Shown one piece after another: positions 47,423 through 61,167 of a stretch of 64,000 nt of DNA (position 1 is the stretch's first letter; each line of letters begins with the position of its first letter). The stretch covers positions 12,539,001 to 12,603,000 of the forward strand of contig NC_065897.1 of assembly GCF_905147045.1 (NCBI RefSeq), read 5' to 3'. The position numbers were made by a program, and so were the translations under genes. The notes beneath the pieces were generated by a model that was not told where the DNA came from, did not search any database, and saw only the letters and a program-made list of their open reading frames with translations. The stretch is from Nymphalis io. Lineage: Eukaryota > Arthropoda > Insecta > Lepidoptera > Nymphalidae.

Positions 47423-49053
47423 GTTAGTTATAATTTTGATCTAATCGTTAAATGTATTAAGACTTTTAAATATGTCTTATAACTAAAGTTTGAGATAAAA
47501 CTCTTTTTATCGGATATTAATCATTTACTCGAAACTTCGATATGACTTTATATTATAAGTTTAAAAAACGGTTCATTTAAATCGCAACATTCGAACTTTG
47601 AATTAGAGATGCTTAAAAACTAACTTTTTAATGGAAAAAAATAGTTATATAAATATATACAAAAAACTTTCATTAGATGCCTTGTTTATTGTACAAATTA
47701 TAAATTATATAAAAAGATTGAAGTTATTTAGTATAAATGGTAAAATGTCCGTTAACATTATTCATGAAGATAAAGACGAGTCTTCTTCTTGTAGAGCAAA
47801 TCAGTCAGTTTACGGTGTTGGTCGGAAGCCAAGAGCGATAATTTCAGAGGCGTCGTCAGGCGGTGGACGATGTGTCAATCTGTTCCTCGGAACCAGTTCG
47901 AACATGACAGCATCGGCGCAATCTCTGTGCGCATGTCAATCACTCGATTATATACTATAGCATTAGCAAATGACGTTGCTATCGAAATTACTTTTAATTT
48001 AACAATACACCCATATACAGTTTTTATATACTATTTCCGTGATATTAGGATTAACTTTTTGTTATCTCTCAGTTAAGTATTCCAAAATATACGGAATAAC
48101 AAATTGTTGTTGTGAATTTATAAATAATTAAAACCTTAAACGACAATTTTTTTTAAAGATGCTGATGAGAAAATTCTTAATTCCCTTTAATAAATAGGAA
48201 AACATTTTTATAATCATAGCCAAGAACATAATTTCAAAATTTGTTCATTAAGAGCTACCAGCACACCTTAAACTTATAACTTTTCTCTTTCGCGTCATAG
48301 TTTAAAAGAATACCCTTTAACAACACTTTTTAATGGTCTTTAGAACTTTATGTTATGTTCTTTGATGAAAACTTTATCGATCTTTAATTAAAAGCATAGT
48401 TTACTTTACAAATGGTTTCTGTTTATCATTCGAAGAGATTAAAGATGATGATTAAAGAGTTCAAATATTTTGGTTCTTTGTGAGATGTTGTTACTTTTAA
48501 TAGCTAAAGTTAATGTAGTATATACAAGATAAACCTATTTAAAAACACCTATTTAATAGTTTTAATGTTAAGATAACTTAAGTCAATCATTAAGTAAAGG
48601 TAATTCTTTTTATATGCATTCTCTACTCTCTGCGTATCCACTTCTAACTCAAATTAAATACGCTTAATTGAAGGAGTAAATAGGGGTATTAGTAATTCCT
48701 TAAAAACAGTAATGTCATAATAAAAATATTTAACGCATCCTGAAATTGAACTCTTAATTCCCATTAAAAACACAAGTAACATTGTAGTGGGTGTCCAAAA
48801 TAAACACCGGTCTAATGTATCGGGATGCACACGTAAGATTTGTAACACTGAACTGGTGAGATCAGCCACCTTGTGCCAGATTTGATCGCGTTCAAACGCG
48901 TTTCCTCTTGCGAAATTTGTTTTACACATGCATAATGGATTGTATTCCGGATCTGGACCGAATATTTTCGTATTGATGACGCTATACGCTATTTTTAGTT
49001 AATTTATATGTGTGTTATTGTGTGTGTGGGTTTAATTGTCAATTATGATCAGT
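47423..49053. other. Probable intron sequence with scraps of repeats
   Basis: A GC-richer block at about 47760-47950 (CAGAGGCGTCGTCAGGCGG, CCTCGGAACCAGTTCGAACA) looks like a dispersed element but is unassigned. A family E SINE tail (GAGTAAATAGGGGTATTAG) lies near 48672. No further exon of the 46885 gene was recognised. Confidence 0.4.
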
Positions 49054-49313
49054 ACAGTAACAGCCTGTGAATGTCCCACTGCTGGGTTAAGGCCTGCCAC
49101 CACGCTGCTCCAATGCGGGTTGGTGGAATACGCATGTGGCAGAATTTTAGTTCGACACATGCCGGTTTCCTCACGATGTTTTTCTTCACCGTCAAGCACG
49201 TGATGAATTATAATAACAAATTTAGCACATGAAAATTCAGTGGCGCTTCCCGGGTTTGTGCCCACGATCATCGGTTAAGATTCACGCGCTCTTACTTCTA
49301 AGCCATCTTGGCC
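49054..49313 (-). repeat. tRNA-derived SINE A, reverse, internal deletion
   Basis: Contains AGTAACAGCCTGTGAATGTC, CCACCACGCTGCTCCAATGC and CCCACGATCATCGGTTAAGA. It lacks the CCTCCTCTCCCTTTTGAGG segment seen in full copies. Confidence 0.8.
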
Positions 49314-50762
49314 GTTATTATGATCATTTAGATATAATTAATTGAAAGCGTTTGATGTTGGGGAAGATTGAAGTTAGAAACTATGGTACGAGAAATTTAT
49401 TTTTTTTGCTGTCCGTACCTTCACTATCACATGTGATAGCTTCGCACGTAGCTATTATTGAAAAAGTGTACATAAAACTGTATAAGCTCATTTTCATAAT
49501 ACATAATATATGAAGCTTGTTAATGATTATTGTACTTTTTTAATTAGGTACCTAGTTTCTTTAGCATAATTATCAGCTTATACGAATAACGAGGATGGCA
49601 TAATCGATTCGATGACTGAGTTCCTAAGTGAAATAAAGAGTTTAGGAATAAAAAAAAGGTAATTTATTTTGATATAAAAATGGGTTTGAATTCATAAATA
49701 CTCAACTTTTAGCTACAAATTTCATAACTACCAAATTTTGCATCAGAAAATTCTCAAATATGTCCAGACCCCTGATTTATATGGCGCTATCGAAACTGTT
49801 TCCCCTTGCAACCCTCTGTTCCTCTGGCTTGAAGCCAGGAGACAGCTAAATTGTGATTTAATTCAGAAAAGTTGTTGGCGATGTAGCCTGGCTATTATAC
49901 GTCAATGAAGATATCCTTAAGGGTAATGCGACGATTGGATTAAGAGATTTGCTTTGAAGACATTGAAAGCTTTATATTACATTTAAAAGTCACAATTTAG
50001 AACTTTTAGTGAGAGCTAACTTAACGTTAACGTTTTAAAAATATTTTAATTAAAAACATAACGAATCTTTCAGCACTTATTTTATGACCAAACATAAATA
50101 ATATGAATGGTTGTTTTCCGGTTCGAGAGAGACAAGTAAATAAGGGACATAACACCTCTTATGTTTATCTAATGATGTCGCTAGTGTAATTAAGGATTTA
50201 TATTTCTGATTATTATTTTGATAAGGCATATGGGTGTCAGTCGTAAAAATAATTGTTAATACTTTTGTGGAATGGGTATATAATAAATAGTTTATGGCAA
50301 TTCTGTCAAGCAACGTAGTCATTATTTCTTTTAAGCATTTAAATGTTTCCTGCGAGTTATATATAAAGGATGGGTAAGTACATACCGTTGCTGCAGACAT
50401 TTTTGATGTCTGGTGCGGTTTCTGATATAAAGTTTTTATGTATTTTGTTATATATAAAAACGTAGTTTTGCCCAAAGACCATGGAACTGACAATTCTTTC
50501 TCCGACCTTGCGGCGTACTAAATCAAAAAATATTGTACCATATTAACATACTTGCAGTCTATGTCTGATCTGAAACGCTAAAATAAATTCGATAAAAATC
50601 AGCTCAGTAGTTTTTGCGTAAAACCGAAAAAAAAAATAAACGAAAAAAACTTACTTCTTTATGATATTAGTATGACTAAATGTAGTGTAAGAATTCTTCT
50701 CCCGACATTTTTATATATGTATTGTTACCTACTATGTTTTTATTCTTTTTTTAAATTATATT
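49314..50762. other. AT-rich sequence, no gene recognised
   Basis: One minus frame of about 138 codons (50077-50493) has no family resemblance and biased AT-rich composition, and is taken as chance. Near 50600-50690 is an end fragment of the 'ctttatgatattagtat' element family. Confidence 0.45.
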
Positions 50763-51035
50763 ATGTAGGTGGACTGTTAAATGCGCCACCTGATGGTAAG
50801 TGATTACAACTGCTCGTAGACATTGCGCTGTAAGAAATATTAATCATTAATATCACCTTATATCAATCATCATCTGATACAATCATTTTATATCACCTAT
50901 CTAAGAATTTATGCCCTATGTAGCTGGCTCGCCTACCCTAAAAGCGGACACTGTTATTACTGTTTGGCGGTAGAAAACGTGGTATATGTATGTATGGATA
51001 TGGGTATATGGGTAAACCTACCAAGATCATGCGAT
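50763..51035 (+). repeat. Family B repeat, strongly decayed
   Basis: TGTAGGTGGACTGTTAAATG, GCCACCTGATGGTAAGTGAT and a GTTTGGCGGTAGAAAACG segment are in family B order. Confidence 0.5.
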
Positions 51036-51286
51036 ACTTATTTAATTTGCGTTCATCACATCATTATGTGGTCCAAATATAATATGAGACATACATATGT
51101 ATTTGTTAGGAATATATTTTATGGATGCATATAAATGTTATTGGAGAATATCACATTTAATTTCGCATTCCAACGATGATGAAAGTTGTCGCCTAAGCCA
51201 AATAGGTCAAACTTACAAATGTGCGTCTTGGCATTTCATCTCATTAGCGGCCCTTGCGAATATTTTGTATTGAATGTGATTATCAT

Positions 51287-51540
51287 ACAGTAACAGTAAC
51301 AGCCTCCCTTTTTGAGGAGAACGTTTGAAACTTATTCCACCACGCGATTCCAATGCAGGTTGGTGGTATACACATGTGGCAGAATTTCAGTGAAAATAGA
51401 CACATGCAGGTTTCCTCACAATGTTTTCACCGTCAAGCCCGAGATGAATTATAATAACAAATTAAGCACATGAAAATTCTGTGGTGCTTGCCCTGGTTTG
51501 AACCCACGGTCATCGGTTAAGATTCACGCGTTCTTACCAC
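51287..51540 (-). repeat. tRNA-derived SINE A, reverse
   Basis: TTTTTGAGGAGAACGTTTGA, ATTCCACCACGCGATTCCAATG and GGTCATCGGTTAAGATTCAC. The terminal GGGCTAAGGCC segment is missing, and the head ends at TTCTTACCAC. Confidence 0.75.
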
Positions 51541-54305
51541 GGTGTTACTTCGGTGGTTCTATCAGATTCCAGAAAAACAATCCTAATAACAATTTTGCAA
51601 ATGGCGCCTAGCAATTACAATTTCTAGAACACTTCGAATTTTCTCGGTTCGTATTTATTCATATCTATTATTAACATAAGTCGTTACTGCTAAACTCGAT
51701 CGCAGCCGAAATATATCTGATACAGCTGATTCAGCTGACGTCACACGCCAACACAGTTAACGTCATACCAGATGTCGCTTATAGCTCAGTCTGGAGGAAG
51801 CTTGACAATCTTTTCATTTTCAATTTTTTTTTCAACGCTCATAAACATACGTCTCATAAAAAACATGTGTCCCTTGTGCCTATAGTTACACAGGCTAACT
51901 CACCATCCAAACGGTTTTGAATATATTGTATGGGAGAAGTTTTGTCATCTAATGTTCAAGCGACAGCACTGACTACGTTTGATATATGAAAGGCACGTGC
52001 GCCGTTATTTTTGGAAATAACCGACCTACTTGCGAATCGAATGCTGAATGAATGAAGGATTTCCTGGAACCTACAATGTTAATTTGTAATTTGATATTAA
52101 GTACTTTGTGCTACATGTTCAACAATGTTTCTTTTTCTCAGAGACTTTACGATATTTTTACCGACCTGTGATTTGATATGCCCTTTTACATTTTATCTCG
52201 AAGTCATTCAGTTTTACTACTTCAACTTTACGTGCTGCGAAGGTTAGATAGGAATCATTTCGCAAAAAAACATTCGTAACTGCATGTAAAACTGCGTAGA
52301 AAACAAAGGACACTACACCTTCCTACACCTTTGAATATGAGTTGAATGCAACTTTGTGATTAAGGTTCTTAGTGTATTATTCTCTATAATTAATTCAATT
52401 TTTTTAAATTAGATAATGTATTTCTTTCTACTTTGTATTCCTTGAAATTTTACATTATAATATGAGTTTCTGGATCTCTTCTATCTTCTGAGTTTCTTCT
52501 GGGTAATGGATGTAGAGACACACAAATACTCATGCGTGCACACACACAAATATGTATGTACACCAGACACATACGCGTACGAATACTCTACAATCTAACA
52601 CAGTACTAATAAAAAGTACTAGTATACTAGTAGAATATACAAATAGTGTAATTCATTCTAGGCCATAGGCATATTTTAATTTCAAACATTATATGTAACC
52701 TATTTTATATGTTTAATTTATAATCTATGTATAAACAGGCAAGGATAAAAATAGTTCGTCCCCTTTTTGTTTGTCTGTTTTGTCAATTGATGGTCTTTTT
52801 TTTGTTTGCTAGCTATTAACGAGCTTCAGTCGAATTTCGATCGCTAGATTATACAAAAGTACGCAATAATCTGTAGAGATTAAACTCGTAAATATGACTA
52901 AAATCCATTTAGATGCATTTGTAGGTCATATATTTCTCACGTTTTATCCTTTATGAGGTAGTCAGCCTTGCTTGTGGTCGACGTGATGTCACTCCACAAC
53001 ATTTATGCTTAAGGAATGCAAATCATAATTCGATTGCAATTTTTATATTTGCTGTTCTCGGTAGAATAAATATGGCGATGGCTATTACTATTCAAAAGAA
53101 CAAGAAAAATATTATTTTATTTCTTGGAATTTTTTATACCACTTTTAAGAATTTATTAGGCTTGTGTTAGAAGTGACAATAGCTCAGCTAAGAAGTGCGG
53201 ATCAAGCTTGCGACTTTCACATCACTGGGCGGTCTAAGCTTAAGTCTTTATATAGTGCTGACCAAAATAAGCGTTATTGACGTAAGGTTACAACTCTCCA
53301 GTAGAAATGATTTAAACAAACAGTTCACTGATCTCGTCACTCATCACGACCGCTTTCTCAAAGTTTCCTTCACTAATTTAGAATTGTCTCCAAGAATAGG
53401 GACATTGACCTCGCTATTTTCTTTGTTGAAAGTCATAATATATCCCTATATTCATATAGTTTTCTAATTAAAATCAAAATATACAATGTAATTTTTCATA
53501 TTAATTAAAGTAACATTTCAGTTATATTTGTTTAATTTTAAGATTTCATTAAATCTAAAACGACCACCAGTTTCGAAACTTTAACCGAGAGACGCCAAGT
53601 AACGGTAGAACCAGACCTTTATTAAGAAGGGCCTCAATTAATGTATGTACCAAGATATTCAAATTATACACAATTAAGTTTATACTTGCATGAAAACATA
53701 CAAATAAACCAATAAAAATAATATCAAACACAACGCTTTTTCACGTCTATATGATTTTTAAAATAGCTAGCTGCTGTCCGACTTCATGTGGGTAAAATTT
53801 ATACAAATATTTTTAATTAAGTTAAAAACTTATGATGTTCCAAATTTCAGATGATGAAAATTTAATTTGGATAAAATTTGCGTAACAGAGAGGAGTCATT
53901 ATGCTTAATTTTCTAGTCAATCGGACTTATAGTTAGTGATATTTCGTTTATATATATGTATAAGATAAGCCTTGTCTGTTAATGCCATAAGCAGAATTCA
54001 ATAAAAATTCAGGTTCAATAAAAAGTCCATTTCAATATCCTAACAACACTTCGTAGTCAAGAGGCGTGATGTTTGAACGAAATTAGACATCAGTGTGCCC
54101 ACGTACGCGTTCCGAGCATTCGATAAGTTTCTGTTTTAATAACAGTATATTTAGGATTCACTCATCTTTATTTAAAACGTTTCAATGCCCGTGTGCAGCG
54201 GTGGATTAACGTGTTGTTTGTCGATTTATGTCATATTTCTAACGTTGTACGTTAATAGTAATTGAGCTCATATTATGTCTTATATATTACTTCTTATTGT
54301 TTTTA
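51541..54305. other. AT-rich sequence, no gene recognised
   Basis: TGACGTCA at 51736-51743 follows two CAGCTGA boxes. A family B scrap (TGTCCCTTGTGCCTATAGTT) lies near 51867. The longest + frame (53195-53467, 90 codons) shows no family resemblance. No exon recognised; probably intron of the 46885 gene. Confidence 0.45.
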
Positions 54306-54535
54306 TTTTATAGAATAGGAAGGCGGACGAGCATATGGACCACCTGATGGTAAGTGGTCACCAACGCCCATAGACATACATTACCTTAGACCTTGCACCT
54401 GTAATTACACTGGCTCACTCACCCTTAAAACCGGAACACAACAATACCAAGTACTGTTGTTTTGCGGTAGAATATCTGATGAGTGGATGGTACCTACCCA
54501 GACGAGCTTGCAAAAAGCTCTACCACCAATATAAA
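54306..54535 (+). repeat. Family B repeat with internal deletion
   Basis: TATAGAATAGGAAGGCGGAC through CTTGCAAAAAGCTCTACCACC, missing part of the GTTAACCATCGCTTACATC segment. Confidence 0.8.
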
Positions 54536-54779
54536 AGTAGATTCGAAACAGGCAAAACTGCTACTCTCTAAGGCGTCTATTACTCTCCATAATTACGGAA
54601 AGCTTTAAGAAGTAGTCAAAGTATATTTTTACATGTTAGGTTTGCTTCAAACATACATTTATTTTTTATAGTTATTTATTGTGTTAATGTATGTACGACC
54701 TAAGTTATTGTATTCAGTTTCATGAACAATTAAAGAAAATAACTAAAAATTAAGGTTTTGAATAAAAATTGTTTTTTAG

Positions 54780-55140
54780 CACTCACTTAGACCGATTTCG
54801 GCCACGGCGGCCAATCTCAATTGAGATTAGCCAAATACGCACGAGATATTATAGTGCACAAGTGTGTGCGCAAACACAGGTGCAAACTCTATTCCCTAAC
54901 TCTCATAATCCGATGGGATGGCAATCCGACACGACCGGAAAGAGTTCAGGCGCAGGACCAACGGCTTTACGTGCTTTCCGAGGCATGGGAATGTACACAC
55001 TTCCAACTTCCAGACTCCGGGCTGCTACTGAGAATTTTCTGACAGAAAAATCCAATAACGTTTTGTTGGCCCGACCTTTGAATTTAACCCAGGACCTCCG
55101 AGTCTGCGGCTTTACACCAAGCCACTAGGCCATCGAGGCA
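54780..55140 (-). repeat. SINE-like repeat D, fullest copy, reverse
   Basis: On the minus strand it begins with a tRNA-like head (CTGCCTCGATGGCCTAGTGG, B-box region GGTCCTGGGTTAAATTC). Conserved parts follow in reverse order: AAGTGTGTACATTCCCATGC, ACTCTTTCCGGTCGTGTCGG and GATTGCCATCCCATCGGATT. It ends near GGCCGCCGTGGCCGAAATCG. Shorter copies lie at 15420, 30755, 36838 and 59880. Confidence 0.7.
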
Positions 55141-55990
55141 GTCAAAACTCCAAATAATATAGTAAATTTGTTAAAATATATATAAACTCTCTAAAATTCA
55201 AGATGGCGTTATAGCTACAACACATAAAGATTAGCTTAGGTGTTTTGGTTTTCATGAGCATTTTCAATTTTGTGTTAATAATAATTTATCCCTCGGTGCT
55301 GGAAACTATGAGGAAACATGAACGTGAATAGTTTCATTATTTATATTCATGTTCACACATGTGTCTGTGTCCACAAAACCACATTTGGCCCACGTGACCG
55401 AATAAGCTTTCTATTCCTTAGGAGAAAAAAAACTTGCTATTATCTTACTTTAACTTTATAAACGTTTTACATGAATTGGTTCCATTAAAAGGCTTTATCA
55501 TGGTTTCAGAACCACGTAAGTTCAAGCAAATACCCAGATCACGACAATCACTCTTAACATACAAATGTTTGGCATTTGTGATTTCAAACAAGCTACAAAA
55601 ATGACCACACACAGTCGTTCATTTATAACAAGTTATAATGTTCCTCCATAAAGTATATTGAAAGGAATTTTACTCAAACATGTCTATATATTTATGCTCT
55701 CCTGGTATACTGCTGTATTCAGCTGCAGTCTTGCTGTGTTACTGTTGATAAGTTACCCAGTTACAAAGGCTACTAATTAAAATGTCAATTTTATTGCAGT
55801 CCATTGACGGCTTAAACTGTGGTTAGTTCTTGCAATGTGGGTTTATGGGCGAATGTGACCGGGTATGGGCAAGTAGTTCATATGTTTGTCTGCATTCCTA
55901 AAATAAATAATTAAGTTGAACATCATTCACCTTTATTAGATGTAAAACAAATTACTTCAGGCTCACAAGGTAGTCTTTGAACAAATGAGC
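55141..55990. other. AT-rich sequence, no gene recognised
   Basis: No coding-like frame; a weak SINE-like scrap at about 55290-55430. Confidence 0.4.
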
Positions 55991-56247
55991 AATTCTACTA
56001 ACAAATTGTTACTTTATCACAATCGAATCGAAGCGTGATCGTTGCCGTTTTTCCGTTTTCCATTTATTAAATTTAATTATCTACTATTGTTATAAGAGTT
56101 AAGAATTAAGTTTGGTTTTGACACAACAACGGTATATGGTAACATCATATCGGTTCGGTTCCGATTCGAATAAAAACAGATGATTCAAATTTGAATCGAA
56201 ACTGAATCGGGAATCGGGTATCGTTATCGTTATAAATTAGTAGAATT
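55991..56247 (+). mobile_element. Small MITE-like element with 11-bp terminal inverted repeats, copy 2
   Basis: AATTCTACTAA at 55991-56001 is the exact inverse complement of TTAGTAGAATT at 56237-56247, giving a 257-bp non-coding element. The interior matches 42035-42272 through several blocks (ATCACAATCGAATCGAAGCG, GGTTCGGTTCCGATTCGAAT, AAACAGATGATTCAAAT). No transposase is present and no clear target duplication was seen. Confidence 0.6.
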
Positions 56248-56798
56248 CGGCCCCAGTTCATGATTTTAATAGCCTGCGCCTACGCGACATCGCGCTCTGC
56301 GATGATATACGGCGAACATTCGTAAAAATCATAATTTATTCGGAAGTTATGAGCATGTCAAGATAAAATTTATCTAATGGAATTTTCATATAAATTTACA
56401 CGATGTTAAATAAATATAGGAAGCACCAAGGTAGTTCATAGATTCCGGCACGTCGCTATCCGTAAATTAAAATACCTATTAGCCTATCGAAAAACCATTG
56501 TAAGATGTGCGCCGAAGCACTTGATTCTCCTCCTTTCACATCCAGTCGAATTTCGTCAAATATTTCAACCACGGCTGCGCTAATATTTCAGAATTACTAA
56601 ATACCAATTTCCATAGGTCTTTCTTTAAAAACTGAAGGATTTCTATACAAAATTTCATCTCCTTATTTAGTTATAAATTAACTTAGGGCTTTTTTTTTAA
56701 ATATTTCCTTAGTGCTCACCTTCGTCGTGCAAGCCTCAGTAGTTTGCGCTTTGCGTTGCTATGTCAGTCGGTCAGTTAGTTATTCATTTATATAAACA

Positions 56799-57575
56799 CT
56801 AGCTGACCCGTGCCCACTTCGTTGGGCGGTAAACATTTTTACTTGTGATCGATTGGCCGAACATTCATAAAATTGTCTCTCGTATTTGATATTTTAAATT
56901 ATCTCTTAAACTATGCAATCAAAAAACAAACTGCAAAATGAATTTTATTGAAATAAAATGTCCTTGGTAATAAAGCAATTTATTTTTAAATAGATTAACG
57001 TGTTGTATATGAAAAAAATCGTCTAATAGAAATATCACTCAATAGATTTCAACATCATGGCTTTTCCATACATATGTCGTATTATCTCTTTAACAATTGT
57101 TCCAAATTATATGCAGTAAAAGGAAAAAGTCTTTTGTTTTAAACACTTGAGACGATAAAATTACTTATTTTGATAAGAATTCATAATTCTCGATAATATT
57201 TCAATAAACGTGACCTAACAACTTAAATTATTTTTTAATTTAAAAAACTACTTTTTGTGACTTAAATATAAAAGTTAGAAATATACTGTCCCTGACTTTT
57301 TTGTAGGTATTATTAAGCTCTACAATTTGTCTCAAGAACTCCATTATATATCTCTCATCGTTAAGGCAGCGTTCGTAAGAAACTTTTTTCTCCGACTAAC
57401 TTTGTAAATCCTACTACCACGAAAAAGTCTTTTAATTTTTCTGGTTAATATATAGCCTATGACAAATGATGTGGCTTTCTATTGGTAAAATAATTTTCAA
57501 AATCGGTTAGGTAGATCCAGATATTACCCTCTACAACCTCACAAACTTTACCTCTTTATAATATTAGTATACATG
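56799..57575 (+). repeat. Dispersed element with 'ctagctgacccgtgc' start and 'tataatattagtat' end
   Basis: CTAGCTGACCCGTGCCCACT opens a stretch that ends at CTTTATAATATTAGTATAC, both typical edges of a non-autonomous repeat widespread in insects. An internal AAAATCGGTTAGGTAGATCC matches that type. It has no coding capacity. The class (Helitron-like or LINE-derived) is not decided here. Confidence 0.5.
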
Positions 57576-60500
57576 TAAACATTACATTTTTAAGAGAATA
57601 TACATAAATAGTAATCTCCAAATTTGAAAGTTCATCTTCCTATGATTCTCGATAAGGTGAATAAGTTGTGAATGTTACCTTCGTCAGCTGTCGCTGTGGA
57701 ATGAACTTAAAACAACGAGACTATATATAGTTTTATTAATTTAAATTGAACTCAGATATGTTTTCTTTAAATCTGTAAACGTTCGTGATCTCGAATCGGT
57801 TTTAAGTCACGTTTCTCGTGAGGCGAGCTGAACGTCGGAACTCTTGTAATCGGGTCATAGAAACCCTGGGAAGTATATACTGTGTGTAATTAAACATAAA
57901 ACCTATTCATAGACTCTGTACTAAATCTAAAAGGAAGAAATAAGATCGCTTATTATTATCGTCAAAATCAAACCATAATTTATTTAAATAAACTCGTATA
58001 AGCACTTTTATAATAGTTATGTTTGAAAGAGCTCTCAACTCAAAAATAAAACGAGTTTTCGGTGAAGAATTTCTTATATTATTCGTAAAACATAAAATAT
58101 CGCTATTAAATTAATATATACGACCACGCAGTATCTGTAAGAAAAAAGTGAATCAATTTCCAGCCATAAAGAGTGTCTGTCAATGTTCTTGTTGCCAGAT
58201 TAAAAATGTAGATTATTATAATTTTTTAAACGACACATGTTCAGTAATATTTAATAATAATTCATATTAAAATTCTGATTGAGTCTTTCATATTACAAGA
58301 TTAAATTTAATGTAAAGTTCCGAATGAAGATTCTAGCGAGAAGAACCGACAAGAAAATCTAGTTGCTCTAATGTAATGAAATACATAGACAAGTACATAA
58401 AATTTGATTTATACGTCCTGCATGGAAATCAGCATATACGAACTCTACGCGTTATTATTTTCCATATATTTATGCATCAAGCCTTATCAATTAATGTTTT
58501 TATTTTAATATAAGTTTTAAATTTTAAATATGTATGAGGAATCTTATTATAGAAACGAATAAAGATGGATGTATTGCTATTGCGGGGCGGAAACTTAATT
58601 CAGTACACCGGACAGAAAACACTTTAGAAACCAAAATCGTTTCTTTGATAACTCTCCGTAATTTATTTTAACTTGGCCTTTAAATTTAATGGAAAAAATA
58701 CTTTTATAAATAAGGCAGGAGTATTTGTTAATATCCAAGCAGGATATGTATAAATTTAATTTTATTTGTTTGACTCGGTAATTAAAAGTATGAAAGAGAG
58801 TAATCGCCGAGTTCTTGCCGGTTCATCTTGGTAGAATCCATATTCCGAAACGATGGTAGCTTTACATTTAATTTAATATTATAACATGACGATATAAGAC
58901 TACTTTAATAAAAAGCATTACTTGATTTGATTTGATTTTAATGTTTGCATATTTGTATTTGTTCACCAAGTTTTAAATTGTAAGTTCCAAGTTCGCCAAG
59001 TTATTCCAATATCTAAGACTACTCTAGAAAAACTCACTAAAGTATAATTAATTTTAAAGTATGTATTAAAAACTGTATTTTACATCATTATGGTTATAAA
59101 ATTTAAATAGTAAGAGAAAACATGATAATACTTTACTAGTCCGAAACTCAATTCTAGAACACGTGTCTAGGCAATTCTTTCGGTGAGTTCTACTCGTAGT
59201 GTTTCATTCCAAATATTATATAGCTGTAGCAATGAGTCTATACATTAGACTAGTACATATATTCAGATGACCTAGGTTCTAGGCTATTCCGGTTGTCCCA
59301 TACAATGGCCGCTCAGGTTTCTAGCTCGGCTCGTCCGACCGGTTTGTTGTCGACCGGCTCGTATTCTTATTCTGGACATTCCATTCAAGTGTAGGCGGTA
59401 AAGTATACTTTGTTTACATATATATATGTAGTGCTGTCTGTGTATCTCAGGAAAGTTTTGATTTATCATCTAACGATTGTTGAGATGTTACATGAGTTAA
59501 AAACATTGGCGCGCTAGGTGAAGATTGCTTTCATCTCGTCGATGATCAATGACGATGATGAATGCAAACAACAACAGCAACAGAACACAAGGCGTTCTAT
59601 AGTTTAGTTTAACGTGATCTCTACTATGGCTTATAAATTAGACTTATTTTAACACAACAAACAAAGTATGCAAGTAAAACTCGGAGACCTATTGTCCTAC
59701 TTCTAATTGTTATATCGATGTGTGTAACGAACTAAGTCAATACATCTGTAAGTGGTAAATTATATATTTTTTTACACCGAAAATAATCAACAAAATTGTT
59801 CTCATAATTTAAAACAAACATTACAAAACGAATTGAAACATTTCAACCCCTATTTATAAAAACCACGAGTCTTATTTGGTAAACGGAAAAAGTTCTGGCA
59901 CCAACGGCATCACGTGCCTTTCGAATCATGGGAGTGTTCATCCATTTTGCTAACTCTAAGGGTCTAACTATTGAGATTTTTCTTGACAAAACAGCTCAAT
60001 ACCCTATCGTCTCTGGATCTTCAGTCTTATAATGTAGACCAACGAGAATGGTAAGACATTTGGCGAGCTATATTGAATCCGAGTGTACATAACGATTCCA
60101 AGAGAGATTCTATAAGAACTGAATCTCCATAACGTATTATCTAACGTCCTTGTGTAAGAAGTCGCGTTCGGAGAATCTCGCTGAGAATATATTGGGTGAA
60201 GTATACAAATTATATTTAAGCGATAAAACGACCGGTTTCTCCGGTTGTTACCAAGCATTGTTCGCGATACCGACGCTGCGGCATCATGAATTATGTTAGC
60301 GAGGCTCGGCTTAAATGTTACGAAATAAATGGTAATATATTTCTTTTCTTTGCTATATATGAACAAAATTTTATATAGATATTTGATTATCTATTGTTCT
60401 GCGCATTCGCTGATTGTCCTGTTTTCACTATTTACTTTGTTAATGTCTAGTCGGATATATAATAATGTTTCAATTTTTCGACGAAACATATATTCGAGAG

Positions 60501-60830
60501 CATTTTAGCGATGATGAGTCTTCCAAAGAAGCCGTGGGAACTGTGTCCACTTTTTCCAGCTGTTTCGGTTAGCCGTCCCTTCGACTTTGAGAGTAAGGAA
60601 AAGAAATGGAACGTGCACTTGAATAGTTATAATCTATTCAGAGCGGTTAGCCAGTCTCCGTTGACTGACCAACGTCAGGAGAACATCACCATTATCATAC
60701 ATAAACAAGAAAATAATAAAATATAAATATATATATACGAATTGATTATTCAATTATAATGAATATATATAAACTAACAATAAACGAATATAATTAAATA
60801 CAAGAATATAAGCAATCAAAAATAATAATA
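57576..60830. other. AT-rich sequence with repeat scraps, no gene recognised
   Basis: Family I pieces lie at about 58310-58375 (+) and 58795-58940 (reverse, ending in a GATTT repeat). A SINE D scrap lies at about 59880-60020 (reverse). The frame at 60511-60726 (71 codons, starting M-M-S-L-P-K-K-P-W-E) was considered but shows no convincing homology. Confidence 0.4.
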
Positions 60831-61079
60831 GAAACAGTTTGCGAATGTATCACTACTGGGCTGAGGTCTCTCCTTGAGGAGAAGGCTTGGAGCTTTTTCC
60901 ATCACGCTGCTTCAATGCGGGTTCATGGATACATGTTTTAACCGACACATGTAGGTTTCTTAACGATATTTTCCTTCATACAAATTAAACACATGAAAAT
61001 TCAGTCATGCTTGCCTGGCTTTGAAACCCAAGTCATCGGTTATGATTCACGTGTTCAAACCATTGGGTCATTTCGGCTT
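60831..61079 (-). repeat. tRNA-derived SINE A, reverse, diverged
   Basis: CACTACTGGGCTGAGGTCTC, CATCACGCTGCTTCAATGCG and AAGTCATCGGTTATGATTCAC. Ends at the A-box-derived CATTTCGGC. Confidence 0.75.
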
Positions 61080-61167
61080 ATTTTGTTTATTTACACTACA
61101 TTGGCAATATGACATATTCAGTTACAATAGGTAAATAACAGCTTATATTGATATTGCCGCCAACCGG

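Noticed and set aside
50077..50493. 138-codon minus-strand open frame
   Set aside because: Composition follows the AT-rich background, it has no recognisable motif or splice context, and it lies in repeat-rich probable intron.
60511..60726. Small gene starting M-M-S-L-P-K-K-P-W-E
   Set aside because: A short likeness to Pro-Trp-Glu starts of some proteins is not enough; there is no splice or family support and the tail is AT-driven.
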